Positions 17,772 through 26,078 of a stretch of DNA of 64,000 nt are shown in pieces (position 1 is the stretch's first letter; the number at the start of each line of letters is the position of its first letter). The DNA comes from Alphaproteobacteria bacterium (GTDB lineage: Bacteria > Pseudomonadota > Alphaproteobacteria > UBA8366 > GCA-2717185), in contig WLWY01000014.1 in assembly GCA_012103325.1 (NCBI GenBank), forward strand, positions 85,218 through 149,217, in the 5' to 3' direction. Under the pieces are notes generated by a model. The model made no database searches. It was not told the DNA's origin and saw only the letters and a program-made list of their open reading frames with translations. A program made the translations under genes and the position numbers.

Positions 17772-18371
17772 ATGAAAGACGTCGTTCCCGCAAGCCTGAC
17801 ACAAGACCCCTGGCCCGAAGTCGCCCGCGCCGTGCAGGCCGCCTGCGACAGCGCTGACGCGGAGGCCGCGCTGCGCGAATGCGTCGAGACGACATTGCGC
17901 ATTACCGGTCAGACCGGTGCTGAGAATCGACCCGGCGCCCTGAAGTCCGGCGAAACGCAATACTTTGTCGGCGGCGTTTTCCTGGCCGCGCCCGACGGCG
18001 CCTCGCATCTGCTGGTCGCCGAATGGGGCTTCCCGCCGGAACAGCACCGCTTGCACTTCCCCCTCGATACCGGTCATCCAGGCTGGATATGGAAAAACCG
18101 GCAACCGCTGCTTCTCGAAAACACCGACGAACACAGCGAGTTCAAACAGATCCTGAGAACATCCCGCATGGGATCGGCCATGTACGCGCCGATGCTCTGG
18201 GACGGTCAATTCATCGGTCAGATCATCACCGCCGCCCAGGCCCGCAATACCTACAGCCCACCAGACAGGGACAGGATCGCGGCGATGGCATCGATTGCCG
18301 CGGGTCTCTACCTCGCGAAGGACGGGCCGGCATGGCTTGCTCAGACATGGCAGGGCGCCACCCAACAATAG
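17772..18371 (+). CDS. GAF domain-containing protein
   Basis: A 199-residue protein with a single GAF-like sensor fold: GGVFLAAPDGASHLLVAEWG, then HPGWIWKNRQPLLLEN and SAMYAPMLWDGQFIGQIITA, and a helical end. No output domain is attached. It starts 7 bases after the PuuE-like gene and precedes the SMP-30 gene, so it may sense or bind a pathway metabolite. The upstream extension of the frame overlaps the previous gene and was discarded. Confidence 0.75.
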   Translation: MKDVVPASLTQDPWPEVARAVQAACDSADAEAALRECVETTLRITGQTGAENRPGALKSGETQYFVGGVFLAAPDGASHLLVAEWGFPPEQHRLHFPLDTGHPGWIWKNRQPLLLENTDEHSEFKQILRTSRMGSAMYAPMLWDGQFIGQIITAAQARNTYSPPDRDRIAAMASIAAGLYLAKDGPAWLAQTWQGATQQ

Positions 18372-18407
18372 ATTCAGATCTTTTCCGACAAACGATGAGG
18401 ACCACCG

Positions 18408-19334
18408 ATGAGCCTTTACCCGCCACCGCAGAATATCGAAACCGAGGTATTCGCCCGCCTTCCCGACGAACTGCGTTTGAACGCGCGGTCCGATTGGGCC
18501 GACGCAAGCCTCGGAGGCGCCAAGCTGGCCGGGTTCCTCGAAGGTCCCTCCTTCGATCGCGATGGCAACCTGTATGTCGTCGATATTCCCTTCGGCCGAA
18601 TTCTACGACTGTCCGCCGACACGGCCGAATGGTCCGTCATCGCGGATTATGACGGGGAGCCGAACGGCCTCAAAATTCACAGCGACGGCACGATCTATAT
18701 CGCCGATTACCGCAACGGCATCATGAAGCTCGACCCGGACACCGGCAACATCACACCGCATTGCACGCGCGTGAAGATGGAAGGCTTCAAGGGATGCAAC
18801 GATCTCGTCTTCGCCAAGGACGGCACGATGTATTTTACGGACCAAGGGCTGACAGGGCTGCACGACCCGACAGGCCGGGTCTACCGGCTGCACACGGACG
18901 GGCGGCTCGAATGCATGATCGACACGGTCCCGAGCCCGAACGGGCTTGTCCCCGATCTGAATGAAGGGTTGCTCTATATCGCCGTGACGCGCGCCAATGC
19001 TGTCTGGCGTATGCCGCTGCCGAAGGAAGGTGGCACTTTCAAGGTCGGCCTCTTTGTTCAGCTGTCCGGCGGGCATGGAGGACCCGATGGCATGGCGCTC
19101 GACACCGAAGGCAATCTCGCCGTCTGCCACGCGGGGATGGGTTCCGTGTGGCTGTTCAGCAAGCTCGGCGAGCCGCTGTACCGGGTACGGTCCTGCGAAG
19201 GACTGCACACAACAAACTGCGCATATGGCGGACCCGACAATCGTTATCTTTACATCACGGAGTCCGACTCGAATACGATCCTGCGGGCGGAGATGCCGTG
19301 GCCCGGAAAAACGATGTACTCCCATATCGGCTGA
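18408..19334 (+). CDS. SMP-30/gluconolactonase-family lactonase
   Basis: A 308-residue six-bladed beta-propeller of the SMP-30/gluconolactonase family, which opens sugar or other lactones with a divalent metal. Candidate metal ligands are the Glu in FLEGPSFDRDGNLYVVD (about residue 45), the Asn in VPSPNGLVPD (about 184) and the Asp in GGHGGPDGMALDTEGN (about 227). No signal peptide is seen. The alpha/beta hydrolase gene begins 6 bases after it. Confidence 0.88.
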   Translation: MSLYPPPQNIETEVFARLPDELRLNARSDWADASLGGAKLAGFLEGPSFDRDGNLYVVDIPFGRILRLSADTAEWSVIADYDGEPNGLKIHSDGTIYIADYRNGIMKLDPDTGNITPHCTRVKMEGFKGCNDLVFAKDGTMYFTDQGLTGLHDPTGRVYRLHTDGRLECMIDTVPSPNGLVPDLNEGLLYIAVTRANAVWRMPLPKEGGTFKVGLFVQLSGGHGGPDGMALDTEGNLAVCHAGMGSVWLFSKLGEPLYRVRSCEGLHTTNCAYGGPDNRYLYITESDSNTILRAEMPWPGKTMYSHIG

Positions 19335-19340
19335 CTTGTA

Positions 19341-20207
19341 ATGGACTGGAATCATCAATACGCCGGCCTGCCAGACCTGCGGGTGCATTACGTCCGGCAT
19401 GGACAAGGCGATCCGCTGTTCCTGATCCACGGCTGGCCGGAGTTCTGGTATGCGTGGCACAAGAACATCCCAACGCTGGCCAAGAGCTTCGACGTGATCG
19501 TTCCCGACCTGCGCGGTTTCGGCGACACGGAAAAGACCGATGGGGTTCCCGGAGTCATGACCTACGCCGAAGACCTTCAGGCACTAGCCGACCATCTCGG
19601 TATCGGCCGGTTTGGGGTCGCTACACACGATGTCGGCGCCGGGGTTATGCAGGTCTTCGCCCGGCAATGGCCGGAGCGGCTGACCGGACTATTCCTGTTC
19701 AACGCATCACATCCCGGCGTCGGCAAGCGTTGGGCGGAGGCCGACCATCTGAAGGAAATCTGGTATCAGTCGTTCCATCAGCTCGATTTTGCGGAAGCGC
19801 TTGTTGGCGCCAGCCGAGAGTCCTGCCGTACCTATTTCCAGTACTTCCTGTCGCATTGGGCGCATGACCCGCACGCCTACGACGACGACCTCGAAGCCTG
19901 GGTCGACAATTTCATGAAGCCAGGCAATTTGCGTGGCGGCTTCGACTGGTACCGCGCCACGAACGAGTCGCGTCTCGCCGCAATTCGCGGCGATGTGCCG
20001 ATCCTGGATAAGATCACCGTGCCGACCCGCATGTTGTGGGGGGCGCACGATCCGGTGCTGAAAGCGGAATGGCGCGACCGGCTGGGCGACTATTTCGCCG
20101 ACATCCGGATCGACGTTGCCGAAGAAGCGGGCCACTTCGTGCATTATGAAGTACCGGATCTGGCGAACCTCGAAATCGAGGCGTTCTTCAAATCACTCCG
20201 CGGCTAA
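19341..20207 (+). CDS. Alpha/beta hydrolase, epoxide hydrolase/haloacetate dehalogenase-like
   Basis: A 288-residue alpha/beta hydrolase. The oxyanion segment is LIHGWPEFWYAW, and the nucleophile elbow ATHDVGAGV has Asp in the nucleophile position. This marks the epoxide hydrolase and fluoroacetate dehalogenase branch rather than the Ser esterases. The acid is probably in GAHDPVLK and the catalytic His is in EEAGHFVHYEVPD. It is the last of a four-gene operon with the PuuE-like, GAF and SMP-30 genes. Confidence 0.87.
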   Translation: MDWNHQYAGLPDLRVHYVRHGQGDPLFLIHGWPEFWYAWHKNIPTLAKSFDVIVPDLRGFGDTEKTDGVPGVMTYAEDLQALADHLGIGRFGVATHDVGAGVMQVFARQWPERLTGLFLFNASHPGVGKRWAEADHLKEIWYQSFHQLDFAEALVGASRESCRTYFQYFLSHWAHDPHAYDDDLEAWVDNFMKPGNLRGGFDWYRATNESRLAAIRGDVPILDKITVPTRMLWGAHDPVLKAEWRDRLGDYFADIRIDVAEEAGHFVHYEVPDLANLEIEAFFKSLRG

Positions 20208-20305
20208 AACCGCCTGCAGCGATGCGACTATGAGCCACATTGATCGCGAAATGGCCCATCCATAAGATGTAGTTCCTCTTACTGAATTGATACAGGGAGG
20301 ACGAC

Positions 20306-21106
20306 ATGATCGCGGCTGCGGACAAGGGCCATCCTGCGACGGCGGGCCAGGAACAGACACCGGCTGTCCTATCGGTCTCCACCATCGACATCCTGGAAAT
20401 ACTGGCAGCGGGCCTGCGTGATTTTCGCGCCGCCCCCTTACAAGGCCTCGCCGTCGGCGGCATTTACACGGTTGGTGGCTGGGCCCTGATCCTGCTGCTT
20501 CTGTACTTCGATCTGCCCTTCCTCGTCTATCCGCTGGCCGCCGGTTTTGCCTTTATCGCGCCCTTCATCGCAACCGCGTTCTACGCTATCAGCCGGGATC
20601 TGGAACAGGGTCGGACTCCAACGGGAAGCGGTATCGCCGGCGCCGTGTGGGATGCGGCGAAACGCGACGTGCGCTGGATGGCCCTGGTTACCGGTTTCTC
20701 CCTATTCATCTGGATGGATATCGCGGCGTTGCTGTTTTTTGGTTTCCTCGGCCTGAGTTCGCTCAGCGCACAGGAACTGTTGCGTGAGATATTCACCACG
20801 CCGATGGGGCTGCTCTTCCTGGTGATCGGCAACGGGGTCGGCGCGGTTCTGGCTCTGGCGGTCTTTTCCTTCTCGGCGACATCGTTTCCCATGCTGTTCG
20901 ACCGCGATATCGACTTCGTCACCGCCATGGTCACCAGTGTAAAAGTCGTGCTGGCGAACCGTCTGGCGATGGTCGTGTGGTGCGGGACGATCGCTGGGCT
21001 GATCGGCCTGTCCCTACTCTCCGGCCTTGTCGGGTTGCTTGTCATCCTGCCGATTCTTGGACACGCCTCCTGGCATCTCTACCGCCGCGCCATCGCACCG
21101 GCGTAA
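20306..21106 (+). CDS. DUF2189 family membrane protein
   Basis: A 266-residue integral membrane protein with about six hydrophobic helices in paired arrangement, matching DUF2189 (DILAAGLRDFRAAPLQG-type entry, then SFSATSFPMLFDRDIDF in the middle). The family has no established function. The ATG follows GGGAGG-like bases (CAGGGAGGACGAC) by about 8 bases. It stands 98 bases after the hydrolase and is convergent with the Gfo/Idh gene. Confidence 0.85.
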   Translation: MIAAADKGHPATAGQEQTPAVLSVSTIDILEILAAGLRDFRAAPLQGLAVGGIYTVGGWALILLLLYFDLPFLVYPLAAGFAFIAPFIATAFYAISRDLEQGRTPTGSGIAGAVWDAAKRDVRWMALVTGFSLFIWMDIAALLFFGFLGLSSLSAQELLREIFTTPMGLLFLVIGNGVGAVLALAVFSFSATSFPMLFDRDIDFVTAMVTSVKVVLANRLAMVVWCGTIAGLIGLSLLSGLVGLLVILPILGHASWHLYRRAIAPA

Positions 21107-21121
21107 GTGCATCAACGGACT

Positions 21122-22084
21122 TTAGCGCTGCCGCAACATGTCCTCGATCAGAATCTGTACGGATAAGGCCGCCTTGAAATCCGGCATCGTATGCGCTTTG
21201 CCGGAAAACGCCGCGGCCGCATTGTCGAGTTGCAACCGGTAGCCGTGTTCCCGCGGATCGTCGATGTCGGTCATCGCCTCCTGCCAATCGCCACCGTCGC
21301 TCACCCGCAACCGGTTCCAGTCGTAGATCCGGCAGGACTCGCGTGAACCCCAGACTGTAAATTCGACACGGTCCGGGCCGACGCCGCCAACGCTGCCCGC
21401 AATCGATATCGGCACACCGCCGCAATCCAGCCCGGCGTGGAGATGCGTTTCGGCACCGTCGCCTTCCGGATAGCGCGCGGCGGTATGTTTCAATGTTGCG
21501 GATCCGAACAAGCGCTCGCTCAAATAGACCCAGTGCGACAGCACCTCACGGGTGAAGCCGCCCTGCGCGCGGCGCGACAGCCAACCCGCCGCGCCCATCT
21601 GCCAGTCGCGTGGCCAAGTGGAGAAATGGGTCCGAATATCGACGCCTGCCACATCACCCAATACGCCATCCTGCAGCTTCCGTTCAACCAGCCCCACGGC
21701 ATGCGCCGACGCGAGCGAGAAATTCACGATGCAGCAGCATCCGGATTTCTCTGCCTGCGCCGCCAAATCCCGACTCTCGGCGATATCGACGCCGAGCGGT
21801 TTTTCGCAATAGACCGCCTTGCCATGCGCCATTGCGGATAGCGCATGCGCCCGATGGGTCGCCGGCGGGCTGGCGATATAGACGACATCGACCAAAGGAT
21901 CCGCAACCAACGCCTCCCTCGAATCCGCAATATTCAGGCTGGGATAGGTCGCTTTCGTGTCCACGCATGCAACGCCATCAGGATCCCAAACGGAAACGAC
22001 CTCGAAATCGCTATGGACGGCCATATTGCCCAGCATGCGTTGCCCCATTACGCCGAGTCCGATCACGGCCACCTTATGCGTCAT
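21122..22084 (-). CDS. Gfo/Idh/MocA-family NAD(P)-dependent oxidoreductase
   Basis: A 320-residue dehydrogenase of the glucose-fructose oxidoreductase family. The Rossmann entry is VAVIGLGVMGQRML and the active-site EKP is in VYCEKPLGVDIAES near residue 94. A C-terminal beta-sheet domain carries the predicted substrate pocket. It is transcribed away from the neighbouring aspartoacylase-like gene. The sugar or polyol substrate cannot be deduced. Confidence 0.88.
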   Translation of the reverse strand: MTHKVAVIGLGVMGQRMLGNMAVHSDFEVVSVWDPDGVACVDTKATYPSLNIADSREALVADPLVDVVYIASPPATHRAHALSAMAHGKAVYCEKPLGVDIAESRDLAAQAEKSGCCCIVNFSLASAHAVGLVERKLQDGVLGDVAGVDIRTHFSTWPRDWQMGAAGWLSRRAQGGFTREVLSHWVYLSERLFGSATLKHTAARYPEGDGAETHLHAGLDCGGVPISIAGSVGGVGPDRVEFTVWGSRESCRIYDWNRLRVSDGGDWQEAMTDIDDPREHGYRLQLDNAAAAFSGKAHTMPDFKAALSVQILIEDMLRQR

Positions 22085-22209
22085 AACAATTCCTCTCGAA
22101 AAATTGCGGTTATCGATATTTCAGAAGTCTTTCGCGCCGGGCCTAACGCTGTCACAATCTGCCGTTCTGTATCATAGACGTTAAACGCCAGAAATCAGGA
22201 GTTGCCATC

Positions 22210-23169
22210 GTGCCCGCGCAAGACCATCCCGTCGAACTGACCGCCCCCGACATTTCCGCGTACAAGGCGGGGAATACAGGCATCGATTACGTCACCACAA
22301 TGGACAGCGGCAAGCCCGGTCCGCATGTGATGATCAATGCCGTAACCCATGGCAATGAAATTTGCGGGGCCATCGCTCTGGACCATCTATTTCGGAACGG
22401 CATTGAACCGACGCGTGGCCGATTGACCTTCGCCTTCGTCAATCATGCCGCCTTCCACCGCTTCGACCCGAAAGCGCCGAGGGTTTCCCGCCTCGTCGAC
22501 GAGGATATCAACCGGGTGTGGGTCGAGGACCGCCTCGACGGCGACGAAGACAACACCGAACTACGGCGCGCCCGGGAGTTGCGCCCCATATACGATACGG
22601 TCGATCATCTGCTCGACATTCACTCCATGGGAACGCTTTCCCCGGCCCTGATGCTATGCAACGGCCTCGACAAGGAAGTGAAAATCGCACGTCAGATCGG
22701 CTACCCAGGGCACATCGTTTGCGGTTCAGGGCATGTCCGGGGCAAGCGGCTGATCGAATACACGCCCTTCAACGATACGGCCAACCAAAAGACGGCTTTG
22801 CTGGTCGAATGCGGTTATCACTGGGCGCGGGATACGGCGCCAATCGCGCTCGATACCGCACTGCATTTTCTGCGGGCCGTCGATTTCGTCGATCAAGATT
22901 TCTTCGCTGCCCATATCAGGGACGCCGACCCAGTGCCACAGCGCGTTCTGGAAGTTACCGGCGGTCTCGTAACGGAGACCGATGAGTTTCAGTTCGTCGA
23001 GGATTTCGCAGGGCTTGAGGCATTCCCGAAGGCAGGCAGCGTCATCGCCATCGATGGCGGCAAGGAGATTACAACGCCGCATGACGATTGCATCCTCGTC
23101 ATGCCAAACCCGCATGCCCGCAAGGGGATGCGGGTGCTGCGTTTCTCACGCGACGTGACCCCATCATGA
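22210..23169 (+). CDS. Succinylglutamate desuccinylase/aspartoacylase-family zinc hydrolase
   Basis: A 319-residue M14-like deacylase that should cleave an N-acyl amino acid. The zinc motif HxxE is in VTHGNEICG near residue 45, followed by DINRVW and the second His in LLDIHSMG near 138. The GTG start has AGGAG about 8 bases upstream and no competing ATG. Its stop overlaps the next small gene by ATGA. A second family member lies at 54352. Confidence 0.86.
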   Translation: MPAQDHPVELTAPDISAYKAGNTGIDYVTTMDSGKPGPHVMINAVTHGNEICGAIALDHLFRNGIEPTRGRLTFAFVNHAAFHRFDPKAPRVSRLVDEDINRVWVEDRLDGDEDNTELRRARELRPIYDTVDHLLDIHSMGTLSPALMLCNGLDKEVKIARQIGYPGHIVCGSGHVRGKRLIEYTPFNDTANQKTALLVECGYHWARDTAPIALDTALHFLRAVDFVDQDFFAAHIRDADPVPQRVLEVTGGLVTETDEFQFVEDFAGLEAFPKAGSVIAIDGGKEITTPHDDCILVMPNPHARKGMRVLRFSRDVTPS

Positions 23170-23395
23170 CTGGGGACGACGATGCCCGCGCGATGGCGAT
23201 GGAAATGGCGCAGGCGCTCGCTCTGCTCGGGCCGGACATGCCCTCTACGCCGACATTCTCGATTCGGTGAAAGCAACCGTCAGTGCCGACGGCGAAGCCG
23301 ACATTCCGGAGTTGGTGAAACGGCTTAACGCGGCATTAACGGCCTACGCGCCCCGCGATGCGCAAGCGCAGGCCCTGCTCGCCAAGTACGACTGA
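23166..23395 (+). pseudogene. Small gene with an apparent -1 frameshift
   Basis: An ATG overlapping the stop of the deacylase (ATGA) opens MTGDDDARAMAMEMAQALALLG and runs to a stop at 23268-23270. In the -1 frame, from about 23234 on, there is an equally protein-like continuation (ALYADILDSVKATVSADG, then ELVKRLNAALTAYA and ALLAKYD) ending at TGA 23393. Joined, this is about 76 residues. The two halves look like one helical protein broken by a single missing base. It could be a real mutation, a sequencing error or, less likely, programmed slippage. The family is not recognised. Confidence 0.6.
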
Positions 23396-23401
23396 AATTT
23401 G

Positions 23402-24145
23402 TCAGTAGGTGGCTCTGCCGCCGGAAATGTCGAAGACGGCGCCGGTCGAGAAGGCGCATTCGTCGGAGGCAAGCCAGGAAACAAGGCTTGCGACCTCTTC
23501 GACCGCAACGAAGCGGCCCATGGGAATTTTCGAGAGCATGTAGTCGACATGCTCCTGGCTCATCTGGTCGAAGATACGGGTCCGCGCGGCTGCCGGAGTC
23601 ACGCAATTGACCCGAATGCCGGTGTCCGCCAGTTCCTTGCCGAGCGACTTGGTCAGCGCGATCACGCCCGCCTTCGCAGCGCTGTAGGCCGATGCATTCG
23701 GATTGCCTTCCTTGCCGGCAATCGACGCGATGTTGACGATCCGTCCATAATCCTGCGCGATCATCGCCGGCGCCACCGCATTGCAGCAGTAGAAAACGCC
23801 ATTGAGATCGATATCGAGCACCCGGCGCCATTCGTCCAGCGGGTATTCCCAGACCGTCGCGTTCGTGCCGGCGATACCGGCATTGTTGACAAGAATGTCG
23901 ATACCGCCCGCCGTTTCAGTCGATTCCTGAACGGCGGAAGCGATCGAACCAGGATCGGTTACGTCCACCTCAACACCTCGCGCGCCAATCCCGAGTTGCG
24001 AAGCGGCTTCGTCCATCAGCGCCTTGTCACGATCCCAGAGGCACACCTGCGCGCCCTGCGCTAAGAGCTTCGTGGCAATGGCGTACCCGATCCCCTGCGC
24101 ACCGCCGGTAACAACTGCCCGTTTGCCGCGCAAATCGTCTGTCAT
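23402..24145 (-). CDS. SDR-family oxidoreductase (FabG-like)
   Basis: A 247-residue classical short-chain dehydrogenase. The cofactor motif is TGGAQGIGYAIA (residue about 11), followed by NNAGIAG at about 88, the catalytic Ser in VNIASIAGK and YSAAKAG (YxxxK) near 155. The C-terminus GAVFDISGGRATY is typical. It is convergent with the frameshifted small gene (6-base gap). The substrate is unknown. Confidence 0.9.
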   Translation of the reverse strand: MTDDLRGKRAVVTGGAQGIGYAIATKLLAQGAQVCLWDRDKALMDEAASQLGIGARGVEVDVTDPGSIASAVQESTETAGGIDILVNNAGIAGTNATVWEYPLDEWRRVLDIDLNGVFYCCNAVAPAMIAQDYGRIVNIASIAGKEGNPNASAYSAAKAGVIALTKSLGKELADTGIRVNCVTPAAARTRIFDQMSQEHVDYMLSKIPMGRFVAVEEVASLVSWLASDECAFSTGAVFDISGGRATY

Positions 24146-24170
24146 CCTCTTCCCCCTGCCTTATTGGATC

Positions 24171-24292
24171 TTAGAGCAGATCGGGATTGATTGGAATCGC
24201 GTGAATCTGCTCTCAACTATTAAGATAGAGCGGATTCACAGAACCAACCGAACCCAAGTAATTGGGTTCGATCAATCCTGATCCGCTCTAGA
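24171..24292. repeat. Dispersed 122-bp double-hairpin intergenic repeat
   Basis: The element starts TTAGAGCAGATCGGGATTG and ends CAATCCTGATCCGCTCTAGA, near-complementary ends. Inside are two smaller inverted pairs: GTGAATCTGCTCT with AGAGCGGATTCAC, and GAACCCAA with TTGGGTTC. It can fold as a long imperfect stem or two adjacent hairpins. Its 3' part recurs at 4339-4386. It fills the gap between the SDR gene and the next minus-strand gene. Repeats of this form are familiar from Rhodospirillales-type genomes (recalled, not searched). Confidence 0.8.
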
Positions 24293-24306
24293 GAATGCAA
24301 GCACCC

Positions 24307-24843
24307 TTACTTGATACGCTGCAACTCTCCAGTGATCGATTTTACTTCCTGACCTTCCAGAAACCGTTTGAAGTCCAAGGCCATGCCATTCGCGGTCAGG
24401 GTCCGGTTGTAGACTTGCATGTCATAGCTACCTTCATCGGTAACGATAAGGGCATAAACGGAGAGCGTATCGCCACGAATACGCGACCAAACGTAAGGGT
24501 CCCCCTTCATCGGGTCGTTGGGTGCCCGATTGCCGAAAACATCCTTGCGCATGACCGACTGGTAGATACCGCCTCGTTTCGTCTTGCGGAAATCGATCGA
24601 ATAGGACTTTCGCGTCGCCTTGGCGCCCTTTCGAAGCGTAACCGTTGTCCACGCCACGTTGAATCCATGCCGGATCGACTTGATCTCGACATTGATATCG
24701 CGGGTTTTTAGACTGTCTGCGCTTGCGGAAACGCTACGGCCGGCATATTCGCCGTAGAAATCTTCAATCTTGCGATCAGCCGCCCAGACGCCGGTCGTCC
24801 AGAAAAACGCAATACACACCGAAACGGCTCTTACGAAGGTCAT
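24307..24843 (-). CDS. Exported protein of unknown function
   Basis: A 178-residue protein with a clear signal peptide (hydrophobic residues 4-20, cleavage probably after VWAA). The mature part is rich in beta-strand-like stretches and basic residues and has no cysteine. The ATG at 24843 follows GGA by a short gap; a GTG immediately upstream is an alternative. I do not recognise the family. It is followed after about 70 bases upstream by the DUF4197 gene on the same strand, and both are probably periplasmic. Confidence 0.7.
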   Translation of the reverse strand: MTFVRAVSVCIAFFWTTGVWAADRKIEDFYGEYAGRSVSASADSLKTRDINVEIKSIRHGFNVAWTTVTLRKGAKATRKSYSIDFRKTKRGGIYQSVMRKDVFGNRAPNDPMKGDPYVWSRIRGDTLSVYALIVTDEGSYDMQVYNRTLTANGMALDFKRFLEGQEVKSITGELQRIK

Positions 24844-24912
24844 CACATTCCAATCCGGTTACAAAGCTGCATCGTAGAGCATCACCAGAAACGCCCCATT
24901 GACGCATCTCAA

Positions 24913-25668
24913 TCAACCACCCACACCAAACACCTTTTTCAGCAAGGCGGTCGATCGTTTTACAGGATTCTCACGAATCGCGGCCTCTTCGCGCGCAAGA
25001 TACAAAAACAGCGCGTCGAGCGATCGGTCTAGCACATGCTTGGTTAAGTCGGCCTTAACGTCTGGAACGAACGGCACCGACTTATACTGGCCCATCATCG
25101 TATCGTAGGCCTTGATCGCCCCCACTTCGGAAAGCGTCGAGTCCACGACCGGCCGCATGCTTTCGGCAAGCGGATTAGACATTTTTCCTTTGAAATACTG
25201 CGTCGCGGCATCTTTGGGACCGTCATAGATGCGTTTTGCATCATCCAGCGTCATATCCGTTATCGCCTGCCAGAATACTTCCTTGGCGCGCGGTGTCGCA
25301 GCCTCCGCAGCCCGGTTCAACTTCAGCTCAAGATCGTCCGCCAGTCCGGAGGCGCCGACAGACCGCAAGGTCGATTGGACCTTGGCCAAGGTATCGGGCA
25401 GGGGAATATGAATCTCCGAGTTCTTGTTGAAGCCATCGGTCTGACCGACCGTGCTGACGACCCGCTCCGTTCCGACTTTCAGCGCTTCGCGCAGCCCATC
25501 GGCAATCTCCCCCGTCGCGAGCGACGAGGTTCCGCTCGGCGCCGACTTTGTCGCGTTATCCAGGAGGCCCTTGCCTTTTTCGAGCCAGCTTTGCGCCGAC
25601 AATTGTGCAGGAGCGATCAACAACGCGGCGGTCGCAATCGCCATAAATCTTATCATTCCAGGAAACAT
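24913..25668 (-). CDS. DUF4197 domain-containing exported protein
   Basis: A 251-residue protein with an N-terminal signal peptide ending near AQLSAQS. The mature protein matches DUF4197: EIADGLREALKVGTERVV, IHIPLPDTLAKVQSTL, DMTLDDAKRIYDGPKDAATQYF and LDRSLDALFLYLAREEAAIR. The family has no established role. GGGAGG lies 8 bases before the ATG at 25668, which decides the start over an ATG 21 bases upstream. Confidence 0.88.
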   Translation of the reverse strand: MFPGMIRFMAIATAALLIAPAQLSAQSWLEKGKGLLDNATKSAPSGTSSLATGEIADGLREALKVGTERVVSTVGQTDGFNKNSEIHIPLPDTLAKVQSTLRSVGASGLADDLELKLNRAAEAATPRAKEVFWQAITDMTLDDAKRIYDGPKDAATQYFKGKMSNPLAESMRPVVDSTLSEVGAIKAYDTMMGQYKSVPFVPDVKADLTKHVLDRSLDALFLYLAREEAAIRENPVKRSTALLKKVFGVGG

Positions 25669-25949
25669 TGCAATATCCTCCCGTTGCATGCGGATTCTGG
25701 TACGTCTTTTTCTGAAGATCTTCCCTTATATATTGACCGTGGCTCAGGCATCACAAGGGACGAAACACAGTCAAATAGGCGAGGATTCAGTTTTCGAAAT
25801 CCACATGCGCCCAATGGTCGAATGCAACCTGAACGCCAGACAACCATGACATAGCGGGCAAGATAAAAGGACACTTAAAACAAAGCACCGTCATTCTTGC
25901 ATGACTTTCCGGATGGATAGCGGATACCCTGCATCGCCTTGGCGCTAGC
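25669..25949. other. Intergenic region, nothing recognised
   Basis: Between the DUF4197 start and the short ORF ahead of the MFS gene I see no conserved gene, RNA or repeat. Short ORFs on both strands have no protein-like character except the one listed at 25950. It must hold the DUF4197 promoter and probably the MFS promoter. Confidence 0.5.
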
Positions 25950-26078
25950 ATGCGTTCTTATGGAGGCGATGGATTGGCCGAACTCAACCGCTTTGATCAG
26001 ATACTTTGCGCAACCGAGGCAGTCGAAGTACTGCCGCCGCAATACGCAACCAAATTCGGGCGGATTGAAAACGCATGA
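25950..26078 (+). CDS. Possible 42-residue leader ORF coupled to the MFS gene
   Basis: The frame ending at TGA 26076-26078 overlaps the MFS ATG as ATGA. It reads a plausible small protein (GLAELNRFDQILCATEAVEV, then PPQYATKFGRIENA). The first ATG after the upstream in-frame TGA is at 25950, but no Shine-Dalgarno precedes it. The frame stays protein-like upstream of that ATG (SGWIADTLHRLGAS), so the gene may be a broken larger one. It is reported with low confidence. Confidence 0.3.
   Translation: MRSYGGDGLAELNRFDQILCATEAVEVLPPQYATKFGRIENA

Noticed and set aside
25890-26078. Selenoprotein read through an in-frame TGA near 25902
   Set aside because: SelA/SelB make it conceivable, but there is no good start codon upstream, no redox motif around the TGA and no visible SECIS hairpin.
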